Below, in pieces: positions 35,889 to 44,483 of a stretch of DNA of 64,000 nt. A program made the position numbers and the translations under genes. The notes beneath the pieces were generated by a model. It searched no databases. It was given only the letters and a program-made list of their open reading frames with translations, and was not told the DNA's origin. Location of the stretch: NCBI RefSeq assembly GCF_022347725.1, contig NZ_JAKRGB010000006.1:1-64000 (forward strand), in the 5' to 3' direction. The stretch's first letter is position 1; the number at the start of each line of letters is the position of its first letter. Source of the stretch: Ruegeria sp. Ofav3-42 (GTDB lineage Bacteria; Pseudomonadota; Alphaproteobacteria; Rhodobacterales; Rhodobacteraceae).

Positions 35889-36453
35889 CAACAAGGAACT
35901 GTTCGAGGGTTACCGCTTTCAGCTAACCGATGCCGAGGTTACCGATTTGCAATCACGGAATGTGATCTCAAGACCCAAAGGCCGCGGTGGGCGGCGGGTC
36001 AATCCGTGGGTTTATACAGATTACGGCGTGGCCATAGCCTCGGCCCTGTTCAAGGACCCGCGCGCGATCAGGATCACCCGGATGATCACCGAAGCCTTTG
36101 TCGACGGTGCGAATGCGCTGGCCGAGACCCCGCGCAGCGTGCCGGAAATCCTGCCGCCCGAAGACGCCCCCGCCCCGCTGCTGCCCAACGGCGAGCAGTT
36201 GCGTGATCTGGCCGAAAACATCCTCGATTCCGGTCAGCAGAGCCTTGTCGACTATATCGCCAATCCGACAACCAAACGTCAGCAGGCCGTGGCAGTGATC
36301 ATGAAGACGCTGGCGGAAACTGCCGGCGAAGAGGTACGCACTCAGCAGGAACGGCTGCGTTTGCGCATTGCCGAACGTCTGGCCACCGGCGATTACGCCA
36401 ATGATGATGACCGGAAAGGGCTGCTCGAGTTACTGCAGGCGATGAAAAGCTAA
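35746..36453 (+). CDS. ORF6N-domain (KilA-N-like) DNA-binding protein
   Basis: 235 residues. The N-terminal ~90 residues match the ORF6N domain of phage antirepressors and related chromosomal proteins: STHEVQSAIHRVRGVRVVLAEDLAQFYGKSVSAFNQAVSRNKELF, then FQLTDAEVTDL and GGRRVNPWVYTDYGVAIASALFKDPRAI. The C-terminal half is helical, rich in Glu/Gln/Arg and likely an oligomerisation part. No phage structural genes adjoin it, so it is a prophage relic or a domesticated regulator. It overlaps the convergent MmcQ/YjbR gene by 4 bases. Confidence 0.82.
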   Translation: MPNAKNLPSTHEVQSAIHRVRGVRVVLAEDLAQFYGKSVSAFNQAVSRNKELFEGYRFQLTDAEVTDLQSRNVISRPKGRGGRRVNPWVYTDYGVAIASALFKDPRAIRITRMITEAFVDGANALAETPRSVPEILPPEDAPAPLLPNGEQLRDLAENILDSGQQSLVDYIANPTTKRQQAVAVIMKTLAETAGEEVRTQQERLRLRIAERLATGDYANDDDRKGLLELLQAMKS

Positions 36454-36803
36454 ATGCCCAACTCGGCTCGTACCTTCTTGGTCAGCTTGGCCACGACCAT
36501 CTCATAGGACGTCACGATGTGGTCGCGTAGTGAGGCATCGCTCATCCCGCGTTCGTCATAGACCTGCAGCCATTTCATACCGCGGGACGCCAGATAGGGC
36601 GCTGGGCGGATTCCCGGCTCGTCACCCAAAACCTCAAAGGCCAGATCGGTGGCCTTGAAGGTGAAAGCATCCTTCCCATCGTTCCAGCCGCAGATTGCAA
36701 ACACTTTGCCACCCACTTTCCACACGTCCGCATTGCCCCATTGGACAACATGGGTCGTGGCAGAGAGGCTGGCGCAGAATGTGTTGAACTCATCACGTGT
36801 CAT
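36450..36803 (-). CDS. MmcQ/YjbR family protein
   Basis: 117 residues with the small alpha/beta YjbR fold: MTRDEFNTFCASL, VVQWGNADVWKVGGKVFAI, FKATDLAFEVLGDEPGIRPAPYLASRGMKWLQV and the final SYEMVVAKLTKKVRAELGI. The fold resembles the double-wing DNA-binding motif; no function is established for most members. ATG 36803 matches family N-termini. Confidence 0.87.
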   Translation of the reverse strand: MTRDEFNTFCASLSATTHVVQWGNADVWKVGGKVFAICGWNDGKDAFTFKATDLAFEVLGDEPGIRPAPYLASRGMKWLQVYDERGMSDASLRDHIVTSYEMVVAKLTKKVRAELGI

Positions 36804-36868
36804 GGGCGTGACTGTGACGGCCGGAGCAGAGTTAGGCAAGCGCAGCACGTGCGCTGATCGACATCAAC

Positions 36869-37282
36869 CTATTCGGGTCGCACGAATTTGGCTGTTCCAA
36901 CTGTTCGTTGTCGAGGAGGCTCAGCCTGCTGCGGTGTTGCAACTTGAGGAGGGATGCCGCAGGCCACACCATCACCATCTGTGTCGTTGCGCGCGTGATA
37001 TCCCGGCTCACCATCCCAATACGGTCCCGGCACGAGGGATTCAGCCGCCGGGCAACCGGCCATTGCCACAAGGTGTAACAAGGCGTCTTCGCGTTCGAAT
37101 TCAGATGTGCGCAGATAGACGCCGACTGCGATTCCTGCGGTTGTGATTGGCAGCATGAGGACCATCAGGATTATCCGAACGGGCGACAGTGCCCGTTTGC
37201 GCAAGGCGTCGGCGCGCCGATGCCGCGCTGCGGTTCTGGAGTTTTTCCGTTCAGCAAGGGTCTCAGAATCTTTGGGCGCCAT
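36869..37282 (-). CDS. Membrane-anchored Excalibur calcium-binding domain protein
   Basis: 137 residues. A very basic N-terminus (residues 1-32) precedes one transmembrane helix (~34-57), so the C-terminal part should face the periplasm. That part ends in an Excalibur motif: C77...GEPGY...NDTDGDGVAC108, with Asp100/102/104 in an EF-hand-like DxDxDG loop framed by two cysteines. ATG 37282 is preferred to GTG 37291. The domain is common on extracellular nucleases and cell-wall proteins; here it stands alone and its function is unknown. Confidence 0.78.
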   Translation of the reverse strand: MAPKDSETLAERKNSRTAARHRRADALRKRALSPVRIILMVLMLPITTAGIAVGVYLRTSEFEREDALLHLVAMAGCPAAESLVPGPYWDGEPGYHARNDTDGDGVACGIPPQVATPQQAEPPRQRTVGTAKFVRPE

Positions 37283-37401
37283 GCTAGCCACTTACACGAG
37301 GTTTGTGGCAAAACCGAGACCTGCAAAATTCTGCGCTTGCCAATGCGAGGGCTCGCGCATTCTCCGCCACATGGCTAGGGTCCGGCCAAGTCTGACTTCG
37401 A

Positions 37402-37920
37402 ATGGCAAACATAGATATGACCAACACTGACCCATACCGTCCCGTAGACGAAACCGCCCGTGACATGGCTCGCGATTTGATAACAGAGGCAACATATGGA
37501 GCCATGGCCGTCCTGTGCCCGGATACAGCGCTGCCTTCGGTTTCACGCATCGCCCTGGCGACGGACGATCATGGGCAGCCGGTTACGTTGATCTCAACCC
37601 TGGCCGACCACACGCGCGCGCTTAAGGCCAATCCCACCTGTGCGCTGTTGATCGGTGAGCCTGGCAGCACGGGCGATCCGTTAACCCATCCCCGACTGAC
37701 ACTGCATGCCAACGCGCAGTTTGTCATCCGGGGAACCGACGAACATGACGCGCTGCGCATACGCTATCTGAGCCTCCGACCCAAAGCCAAACTGTATGTG
37801 GATTTTGCCGATTTCGGTTTCGTCACCTTTGCCGTTTCAGAAGCCGTCCTGAATGGCGGCTTTGGCAAAGCGTGGCGCCTTGCCTCAACCGATATCTGGC
37901 CCGATCAGCGCACAACGTGA
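37402..37920 (+). CDS. Pyridoxamine-5'-phosphate-oxidase-like (HugZ-type) protein
   Basis: 172 residues with a split-barrel flavin-binding fold: ARDLITEATYGAMAVLCPDTALPSVSRIALATDDHGQPVTLISTLADHTRALKANPTCALLIGEPG is characteristic of the HugZ/heme-utilisation subgroup, and YVDFADFGFVTFAVSEAVLNGGFGKAWRL of its C-terminus. A haem or flavin cofactor is plausible, but function is not fixed. It overlaps the convergent stress protein gene by 16 bases. Confidence 0.82.
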   Translation: MANIDMTNTDPYRPVDETARDMARDLITEATYGAMAVLCPDTALPSVSRIALATDDHGQPVTLISTLADHTRALKANPTCALLIGEPGSTGDPLTHPRLTLHANAQFVIRGTDEHDALRIRYLSLRPKAKLYVDFADFGFVTFAVSEAVLNGGFGKAWRLASTDIWPDQRTT

Positions 37921-38312
37921 ACCGCGCAGGCGGCGTGGCGAACCACATGGTTAGCTGTGGAACCCAGCAACAAATCCTGCATTCCCGGGCGGTGAGAGGC
38001 CATGATAATCAGGTCCGGTTTGTGCTCTTCCGCCCAATCGAGGATCGTACGGCCTGAATGCCCCTCGATCACGACACCCTTGGCGTTTGGCAGCTTTTCG
38101 GCGAGGCTATCCAGTTCGGTTTGCAACGCCTTACGAGCTTCAGTCAGATATTCGGGCGGCATGTAGGATATGGCGTAGTTCGGAATATGCTCGACCACGT
38201 GCAGCAACGTGACCTGTGCATCCGGTGTCGCCAACACCTCGGCCAGTTTCAACGGCCCTGAAATATCCCGTTCAGCATCAAAGGAAATGGGAACAAGAAT
38301 GTTGTGATACAT
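37905..38312 (-). CDS. Universal stress protein (UspA family)
   Basis: 135 residues: MYHNILVPISFDAERDISGPLKLAEVLA at the N-terminus, VTLLHVVEHIP, then DLIIMASHRPGMQDLLLGSTANHVVRHAACAVHVVR with the ATP-binding G-x2-G-x9-G(S/T)-like loop. ATG 38312 has GGAGGTG at 7-base spacing. A candidate FNR-type box lies 56 bases upstream (38368-38381), which suits a protein often induced by low oxygen. Confidence 0.92.
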   Translation of the reverse strand: MYHNILVPISFDAERDISGPLKLAEVLATPDAQVTLLHVVEHIPNYAISYMPPEYLTEARKALQTELDSLAEKLPNAKGVVIEGHSGRTILDWAEEHKPDLIIMASHRPGMQDLLLGSTANHVVRHAACAVHVVR

Positions 38313-38367
38313 GACGCGCACCTCCGTTTTCACGTCACAAAATTGCACCAAGACAAGCTGTTAGGCT

Positions 38368-38381
38368 TTGATCCAGATCAC
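38368..38381. promoter_or_regulatory. Candidate FNR/CRP-type box upstream of the stress protein gene
   Basis: TTGATCCAGATCAC differs from the TTGAT-N4-ATCAA consensus at the last base. It overlaps the end of the monooxygenase-like gene and lies at a suitable distance upstream of ATG 38312. Sites with one mismatch are expected about twice by chance in 64 kb, so this is tentative. Confidence 0.4.
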
Positions 38382-38704
38382 GACCCGCCAAACGTCTCGG
38401 CCACGTCGTACATCACAGGCTCGAAGCTTTTGCACAACTCGTTGATCTGACGGTTTCGGTCCCGCATTTCCGGGGTGCGCAACATGGCCAGAAAATCCTC
38501 GCGGCGCTGCCATTGCGAATAGTTGGCGATCCGGGTCTGTGCGTCGTTCACATGCAGACCAGCGGAAACAAAGCCGGGTTGTTTCGAGATGAACTCAGCA
38601 TAGGCGTCGGTCAATGCTTCAAGCAGGTCCTGACAGGTGCCGGGTGTCATTTCAAAGGTTGTGATAACTGTCTGGACGCTTGCATTCTTTGCGATCTTCG
38701 GCAT
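38378..38704 (-). CDS. Antibiotic-biosynthesis-monooxygenase (ABM) domain protein
   Basis: 108 residues with the ferredoxin-like ABM fold: VQTVITTFEMTPGTCQDLLEALTDAYAEFISKQPGFVSAGLHVNDAQTRIANYSQWQRREDFLAML. These small dimers include quinol monooxygenases and haem-degrading enzymes; the role here is unknown. AGGAGA precedes the ATG. Probably transcribed together with the stress protein gene 66 bases downstream. Confidence 0.82.
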   Translation of the reverse strand: MPKIAKNASVQTVITTFEMTPGTCQDLLEALTDAYAEFISKQPGFVSAGLHVNDAQTRIANYSQWQRREDFLAMLRTPEMRDRNRQINELCKSFEPVMYDVAETFGGS

Positions 38705-38848
38705 CTGGATTCTCCTTTGTCTGCTACAAACTTAACATAGGTTTTGAAAAGGTCTTGCGTTTCCTTTGCGTTTCAGCGGCATAGGTTTCCTACGGGAATT
38801 GAGAAAAATTCTAACGATCCGTTAACCAAGCTAACGGATGCTGCGCCC

Positions 38849-39511
38849 ATGTGTCGGGCTCTCTCCATTCTGCTCTTGCTTTTGATGGCCTCTCCGGCCT
38901 GGCCCGGCGCGTGGTTGCGGGACAAGGGCACTGCTTTTGTTGCGGCTTCCCTGACGGCATTCAAAGAACAGGACAACGGGTACGACTACAAAACTTCGCT
39001 GTATGGCGAATGGGGGTTTCGGGAAAACATCACCCTGGGTCTGGATATCGAAGAACACCGCGACCTGTACGGGCATGCCACGGTCTTTGCCCGCCTGCCC
39101 GTCGCCGATTTCGAAAGCGCAGGCCGCTTTGCGGCTGAATTTGCAGTCGGAGCGCATCACCGCCAGACGCGCGCCTGGGCCTTGTACAAAGCGACCTTGT
39201 CGTATGGCAAAGGGTTTCAAACTGGGTGGGGCAACGGATGGATCGCCGTTGACGCTGCACTCGAATACCGAACCCACGAAGCTTTGTACCGCAAGCTAGA
39301 TATTACCGCAGGCCTGTCATCTGCGCGGTTGGTGAATCCATTTCTGCAGATCGAAACCGCCTACCGGAACGGCCATCCATTGCACTGGAGGGTCAGGCCT
39401 TCGGTCATGATCCGTGCAAAAGACAGCCCGACCACCTGGGTATTTGGCATTGAACGAAATGATGCCCGCACGAATACGGGCATCAAACTGGCAATCTGGA
39501 ACACGTTCTGA
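38849..39511 (+). CDS. Exported protein, probable outer-membrane beta-barrel
   Basis: 220 residues. Signal peptide MCRALSILLLLLMASPAWPGAW, then alternating hydrophobic/polar strands with many aromatics (YDYKTSLYGEWGFRENITLGLDIEEHRDLYGHATVFARLPV; LSYGKGFQTGWGNGWIAVDAALEYR) and a C-terminal Phe (WNTF), a usual barrel ending. ATG 38849 is chosen because the signal peptide starts there; the frame is open further upstream. Family and role not recognised. Confidence 0.75.
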   Translation: MCRALSILLLLLMASPAWPGAWLRDKGTAFVAASLTAFKEQDNGYDYKTSLYGEWGFRENITLGLDIEEHRDLYGHATVFARLPVADFESAGRFAAEFAVGAHHRQTRAWALYKATLSYGKGFQTGWGNGWIAVDAALEYRTHEALYRKLDITAGLSSARLVNPFLQIETAYRNGHPLHWRVRPSVMIRAKDSPTTWVFGIERNDARTNTGIKLAIWNTF

Positions 39512-39539
39512 AGCGTCCTGGCGCTCACAACATCTGCGC

Positions 39540-41828
39540 TCAGTACTCCATGCGCATGATCGTCGACACCGAACCACTAACCGGTTGAGGCCAGCGCAAC
39601 TGGATGGCGTCACGATTGGAGCCTTGCTCCAACTCAACGTATGGCGCCGTGTATATTGTGTGCCCAGCCGTATTTCTGAGCGCCCCCAACACAGTGACCG
39701 CATCACACCCGCGCGCCTTGCCGCCAAAGGGCAACCTTCCCTGAGCGGAAATCACCCAGACCGAAGACGCCGATCCCTGAGCACTTCGAATCCGTAATGG
39801 GTTTTCAACCTTTGCGTTAATGCCGTTAAACACGTTGTTCTCAAAAATCACGTTCAGATGCGCAAAGTGGTTCATGTCCGCAAAGGTGGTATCGACCCGC
39901 TCGGCCCGGTCGATGCGGCCACTGCTGGAACGAAACTTGTTACCAGAGACGATCACACCATTCAGATAGTGCCCGGCTCCGTGTGGACGGATGACGATCT
40001 GGCTGAACCACGGCGCAACTTCACTGGCATAGAAGATATTGTCAGAGATCGTCATCGAACTGAACGAATACCCGGAGGTATAGACGGGGTTTGCATCCCG
40101 CTCGTTGGCCCATTCAACAAAGCAGTTATCGACATAGTTCTCTGAAATAGTCGAACTGTTGTATGTGGCGGTCATGATCAACCCGGCGCTGCGGACGCCT
40201 TGCGGAATGCGGTCGCCTTGAAAGAAGTGGTTGCCCAAAACCAGATTGTTGGAGCCCGCCAGCACCGCAAAATGCAGGAAGCGCACGGCACGATTGTGGC
40301 GCAGCTTGATGTCATTCGCATTGGCATTCAATGCAATGGATTTGCGGTCGGGAACGTTGAAGGATTCTTCGGTCGACAGAAATTGGCAATTGTCGATCAG
40401 CATCCCCTGACACCCGCTACCGTGCGACGTGATTCCGCGATCTTTGGGCCGGCTGATAAAACAGTTCGTGACTGCGAACGTACTGCCCGACGGCGCAAGC
40501 CGGATCGCGCTGGAACGCCCATTGCACTGGAATTCGATCTCTTCCATGCCAAATTTGCGCAATGTGCTGAAACCACTGAAATCCAGCAGGTATTTGAACG
40601 ATTGGAAGGTGAAGGTCTGTGTGCCCGCCGCATCGAAGAGCGGGTCGTTTAATGTGATCTCTCCGGCACCGACGTCCTTGGAACGCACATAGATTTCACG
40701 ACCAACTCCGTTGCCCTGCAGCAGTGCGCCAACCGGGATGTTGGCGATGTTTTCTACATTGGTCAGCTTCCTCGAATCCGCGGGATTATACGTCGCCACC
40801 GATGTGAAGGTTTCCGTATCCCAGGCCGAGCTGCTTTTGACGTCAAACTGCCCGTTGCGGATCACCCGCCGGGTCGAAAAACCACCCTGTCGGTTAGGGA
40901 CAGCAGCTGCCATGTCAATCGGCGCCGTGACCGAGATCTTTCGACCACCCATGTCCAACGATTCATGATCCGAATTGTTCAGCAGCGCCTGAAACGCCTT
41001 CTTGAACGCCAGCTCTTCATTTCCGAATGCGGCAATATAGGCTGGCAAGTCAAAATTCTTGGTCAACAACAGCATTTTATCGTCGGGCATGGTGATGGTG
41101 CCCTCAAAGTCCATCTCGGACGACATTGAGGTGTTCTGTGCCAGCAAATACGTGCCCTTGGGAACATAGATCCGGCGACCGCTGGCGGCCTGATCCGCTG
41201 CTTCGAACGCTGCGGAATCGTCCACGACCCCATCCCCGATCGCACCATAATCGCGCACATCGACGGTGCTGATCATTTCGCGCAGGAAGATACTGGTGAC
41301 ATCCGTAATCTCGATGTCATCGACACGAATGACCGCACCATTTGCGCCTTCGATGTTCAGACCGAAATGCCCATAAAGCGCCGCAACACTCCAAGGCATA
41401 TCCACGCCCGAGCGTTTTCCGGTGCCCACAATGGCCTTGATTTCATGCACCCGGCCGTAACCCGAAAGCTGAGTGACTGGCCCCTGATCGACCACGCCGG
41501 CCACTTGCTGGTCACCAGCTCCACCGGCCCAGGCCGCAATTCGGACTTGGGGCAAGGGTCCGCTAATCGCTTTGACGCGCGCCTTGATCTGCAGATAGCA
41601 CCCCGGGATCAGGGGCGTCTGCCCCATATAGCGCAGTTTCTGCGTTGCTTGCACCTTCAGGATTTCAAGACAACCGCTGAAATCCGGATCAGCCGGAACA
41701 TATGCCCCTGTGCCCGAGCCACCATAGGTGGGCGACCCCGGTGTTCCGTCGCCGCTGGACCAGACGTTCAAACCGTTCGCAAAAGCGGGCGGCATGAAAA
41801 CGATGCCGTCGGTGATTGCCTTGTTCAT
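39540..41828 (-). CDS. Pectate-lyase-like parallel beta-helix protein, possible head-spike/adhesin
   Basis: 762 residues without signal peptide. The N-terminal ~190 residues (MNKAITDGIVFMPPAFANGLNVWSSGDGTPG, QKLRYMGQTPLIPGCYLQIKARVK, RIAAWAGGAGDQQ) form a carbohydrate-binding-like module. VDVRDYGAIGDGVVDDSAAFEAAD starts the pectate-lyase-superfamily beta-helix, which runs with many NCQF/NHFF-type rungs to the end. A cytoplasmic start plus a phage-spike-like architecture suggests a virion-type spike; in Rhodobacterales a similar protein has been linked to gene-transfer-agent head spikes (my recollection, not verified). AAGGGA precedes ATG 41828. Confidence 0.72.
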   Translation of the reverse strand: MNKAITDGIVFMPPAFANGLNVWSSGDGTPGSPTYGGSGTGAYVPADPDFSGCLEILKVQATQKLRYMGQTPLIPGCYLQIKARVKAISGPLPQVRIAAWAGGAGDQQVAGVVDQGPVTQLSGYGRVHEIKAIVGTGKRSGVDMPWSVAALYGHFGLNIEGANGAVIRVDDIEITDVTSIFLREMISTVDVRDYGAIGDGVVDDSAAFEAADQAASGRRIYVPKGTYLLAQNTSMSSEMDFEGTITMPDDKMLLLTKNFDLPAYIAAFGNEELAFKKAFQALLNNSDHESLDMGGRKISVTAPIDMAAAVPNRQGGFSTRRVIRNGQFDVKSSSAWDTETFTSVATYNPADSRKLTNVENIANIPVGALLQGNGVGREIYVRSKDVGAGEITLNDPLFDAAGTQTFTFQSFKYLLDFSGFSTLRKFGMEEIEFQCNGRSSAIRLAPSGSTFAVTNCFISRPKDRGITSHGSGCQGMLIDNCQFLSTEESFNVPDRKSIALNANANDIKLRHNRAVRFLHFAVLAGSNNLVLGNHFFQGDRIPQGVRSAGLIMTATYNSSTISENYVDNCFVEWANERDANPVYTSGYSFSSMTISDNIFYASEVAPWFSQIVIRPHGAGHYLNGVIVSGNKFRSSSGRIDRAERVDTTFADMNHFAHLNVIFENNVFNGINAKVENPLRIRSAQGSASSVWVISAQGRLPFGGKARGCDAVTVLGALRNTAGHTIYTAPYVELEQGSNRDAIQLRWPQPVSGSVSTIMRMEY

Positions 41829-41879
41829 TGAAATCCCTTTCCCAATCGCGCAGCAGATTACCGCGCGCACAAACCCAGT

Positions 41880-41898
41880 GTTCGGGGTCGCCCCGAAC
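41880..41898 (-). terminator. Hairpin after the DUF4864 gene
   Basis: A perfect 8-bp stem (GTTCGGGG / CCCCGAAC) with a 3-base loop lies 65 bases after the DUF4864 stop and 52 before the beta-helix protein start. No long U-run follows, so it may be a weak or Rho-assisted terminator. Confidence 0.5.
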
Positions 41899-41962
41899 GC
41901 AAAAGCCTGAGTACTTTAAAGGGATTAACCGCCGCTCATATCACCGTGACGGAGGTGTTGCG

Positions 41963-42364
41963 TCACGCGGCCGGGTCCGAGTTACCCAGAAGCTGCACGC
42001 CATTGATCTTCCAGCCATTCTCCTGTTGCACCATCTGATAGTCCAGAATGTGAACCTGCCCTTTGCCGTCGGTGATCATGACCTTTTGCCACAAGGCGCC
42101 CGCGACCTCGCGCAGTTCAAGAAAGCGAACCTCAGTAGGTCGCCAGACCATCGGATAGCCATTGCGGACCATGGCTCCGAAATTCTCGGGCGTCCGGAAC
42201 AGGTTCTGGATGTTGGGGCTGGCGAAGGTAAAAGCTGTGACAAAGTCATCCGCCTTGAACGCCTGTATCTGCGCCGCGATGTTGGCTTCGATCTCATCAC
42301 TCTGGGCGAACGCACCCGAAGCCAGTCCGGCGCTGAGTGATATGGCAAGCAGTAAACGACGCAT
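41963..42364 (-). CDS. DUF4864 secreted protein
   Basis: 133 residues. Signal peptide (MRRLLLAISLSAGLASGAFAQ) followed by a cystatin/NTF2-like domain: IEANIAAQIQAFKADDFVTAFTFASPNIQNLFRTPENFGAMVRNGYPMVWRP and VHILDYQMVQQENGWKINGVQLL, the DUF4864 signature. AGGAGGTG precedes the ATG. Function unknown. Confidence 0.85.
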   Translation of the reverse strand: MRRLLLAISLSAGLASGAFAQSDEIEANIAAQIQAFKADDFVTAFTFASPNIQNLFRTPENFGAMVRNGYPMVWRPTEVRFLELREVAGALWQKVMITDGKGQVHILDYQMVQQENGWKINGVQLLGNSDPAA

Positions 42365-42412
42365 GGGGCCACCTCCTGATCAAAGGGTAGCCCCAAGCGG
42401 TATCGGGTCAAA

Positions 42413-43987
42413 TCAGACCAGTTCTCCGGCCAACGCCTTCTCGATCAGGGCGATCGTTTCAGGCACGCCATACAGCGCAATAAAACCACCAAAACGCGGG
42501 CCCTGCGACGCGCCCAACAGCACCTCGTAAAGTGCGGTGAACCATCCGCGCATCGGGTCAAACCGCTCGCGCCCAATGGAATAGACCACCGATTGCAGCG
42601 CCTCGTCCTCGACAGGGCCGTCAAAAGCTTCAAGCGCGGCTTTCAGCGCCTCCAGCGCTTCGCGTTCCTGATCGGTCGGCGCGCGGTGCTGGCGGGTGGG
42701 CTTCACGAAGTCGTTGAAGTACCGAACGGCAAAACCAGCAGCCTCATCCAGATCGGGATGCGTTTCAGGCGTGGCCTCGGGCGCATAACGGCGGATAAAG
42801 CCCCACAGGGCTTCTTTGTCCTCGGCCCCCGACACGGACGCCAAGTTCAACAGCATTGCAAATGGTACGATCAGAGTCGATTCCGGAACGTTTCCGCCAT
42901 GGATATGCCAGACGGGATTGTTCAGTTGTGCTTTCAGATCCTGTCCCGGATAGGCCCGCAGTTGCTGATGATACTCATCATAGGCTTTCGGGATAACGTC
43001 AAAATGCATCCGCTTGGCCGTCTTGGGCTTCTGATACATGAAGTAAGCCAGAGACTCGGTCGGCGCATAGGTCAGCCATTCGTCAATCGACACGCCATTG
43101 CCGGACGATTTGGAAATCTTCTGACCGTTTTCATCCAGGAACAGCTCATACGAGAAATGCTCGGGCGCGCGGCCACCCAGCGCGCGGCAGATCGCGTCAT
43201 AGATCTTTTCGTTCGTGGCGTGTTCTTTGCCATACATCTCGAAATCGACGCCCAGTGCTGCCCAACGCGCACCGAAGTCCGGCTTCCACTGCAGCTTCAC
43301 GTTGCCGTCGGTGACAGGTAGCGTCCATTCCTTGCCGTCCTCATCGTCGAAGGTGATCGTGTAGGTCTCGGCGCAGACCTTCTTCATCGGGACATAAAGA
43401 ACACGGCCGGTCTCGGGGTGGATCGGCAGGAAGATCGAATAGGTCTGCTGACGCTCTTCGCGCAGGCTTTTCAGCATGATGGCCATCACATCATCATATT
43501 TGTCGACCGCCCGCTTCAGGATCTCGTCGAATTGGCCCGAACGGTAGAAATCGCGCGCCGAATAGAATTCGTATTCGAACCCGAAAGTATCGAGGAACCG
43601 CCGCAACATAGCGTTGTTATACTCGCCAAAGCTGGGGTATTCGCCAAATGGGTCCGGCACTGAGGTCAATGGGCGCTGCAGATGCTCCTCCAGCGCCTCG
43701 GGGTTCGGTACGTTGCTGGGCACTTTGCGCATACCGTCAAGATCGTCCGAGAAACAGATCAGCTTGGTCGGGATATCCGACAGCGCCTCAAACGCGCGCT
43801 TAACCATCGTGGTCCGGGCGACTTCGCCAAACGTGCCAATATGCGGCAGGCCCGACGGGCCATAACCAGTTTCAAACAGCACGTATCCCTTTTCCGGAGC
43901 CGCTTTCTGATAGCGTTTGAGCAACCGGCGCGCCTCTTCAAAAGGCCAGGCCTTGGACGTCATAGCGGTTTCACGCAGTTCAGACAT
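42413..43987 (-). CDS. lysS: Class I lysyl-tRNA synthetase
   Basis: 524-residue aminoacyl-tRNA synthetase of the archaeal-type class I family, which replaces the class II enzyme in many alphaproteobacteria. HIGH-type motif [22 protein letters not shown]-type motif [19 protein letters not shown], and class-I LysRS blocks [16 protein letters not shown] and [22 protein letters not shown]. The C-terminal helical domain (from ~370) is the anticodon-binding cage. GGAG lies upstream of the ATG. Confidence 0.95.
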   Translation of the reverse strand: MSELRETAMTSKAWPFEEARRLLKRYQKAAPEKGYVLFETGYGPSGLPHIGTFGEVARTTMVKRAFEALSDIPTKLICFSDDLDGMRKVPSNVPNPEALEEHLQRPLTSVPDPFGEYPSFGEYNNAMLRRFLDTFGFEYEFYSARDFYRSGQFDEILKRAVDKYDDVMAIMLKSLREERQQTYSIFLPIHPETGRVLYVPMKKVCAETYTITFDDEDGKEWTLPVTDGNVKLQWKPDFGARWAALGVDFEMYGKEHATNEKIYDAICRALGGRAPEHFSYELFLDENGQKISKSSGNGVSIDEWLTYAPTESLAYFMYQKPKTAKRMHFDVIPKAYDEYHQQLRAYPGQDLKAQLNNPVWHIHGGNVPESTLIVPFAMLLNLASVSGAEDKEALWGFIRRYAPEATPETHPDLDEAAGFAVRYFNDFVKPTRQHRAPTDQEREALEALKAALEAFDGPVEDEALQSVVYSIGRERFDPMRGWFTALYEVLLGASQGPRFGGFIALYGVPETIALIEKALAGELV

Positions 43988-44122
43988 TTGATTTAAAGCT
44001 CCATCGGGAAAAAACAGCGCCGATCACCCCATGCAACCGACCGACCCCTCCTATTGTGCCGGTGCAGCATGAGTCAATAAAGCGCGCGGTTTTTCCTGAC
44101 GGGAAACGGGAAATGCGTCGGT

Positions 44123-44476
44123 TCAGGCAGTCAACTGATCCAGTTTTGCCGCCCAGATAAAGTCGTTTTCGCTAAGCCCGCCGATTTCGTGCGTGGTCAG
44201 CTTTACATCCACATAACCCCACCCGAACGAGACATCAGGGTGATGCCCTTGTTGATCGGCAAGCCAGGCGCAAAGATTTGCAAGATAGGTGGCCTTGGCA
44301 AATCCTTTGAACTTGTAATGCCGGCTCAGCACCTTTGCGTCCGCATCCAGCGTCCAGTCTGACGAAAGCTCGGCCATGTGGGTATTGGCCTCATCCCGTG
44401 TCAAAGCCGGGACACCACCGGAACAGGGCACACAGGTTCGATCCGATAGGCTGCAGGTTGCTCCTGAAAGTGTCAT
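44123..44476 (-). CDS. phhB: Pterin-4a-carbinolamine dehydratase PhhB
   Basis: 117 residues. After a Cys-containing leader (TCSLSDRTCVPCSGGVPALT) comes the dehydratase core with WTLDADAKVLSRHYKFKGFAKATYLANLCAWLADQQGHHPDVSFGWGYVDVKLTTHEIGGLSENDFIWAAKLD, including the H-H-P-D active-site block. It recycles the hydroxylated pterin made by PhhA. ATG 44476 starts 7 bases after the phhA stop. Confidence 0.92.
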   Translation of the reverse strand: MTLSGATCSLSDRTCVPCSGGVPALTRDEANTHMAELSSDWTLDADAKVLSRHYKFKGFAKATYLANLCAWLADQQGHHPDVSFGWGYVDVKLTTHEIGGLSENDFIWAAKLDQLTA

Positions 44477-44483
44477 GATCTGT

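Noticed and set aside
36854..36867. FNR-type box CTGATCGACATCAA upstream of the MmcQ/YjbR gene
   Set aside because: One mismatch from consensus, a match level expected about twice by chance in 64 kb, and no functional reason for oxygen control.
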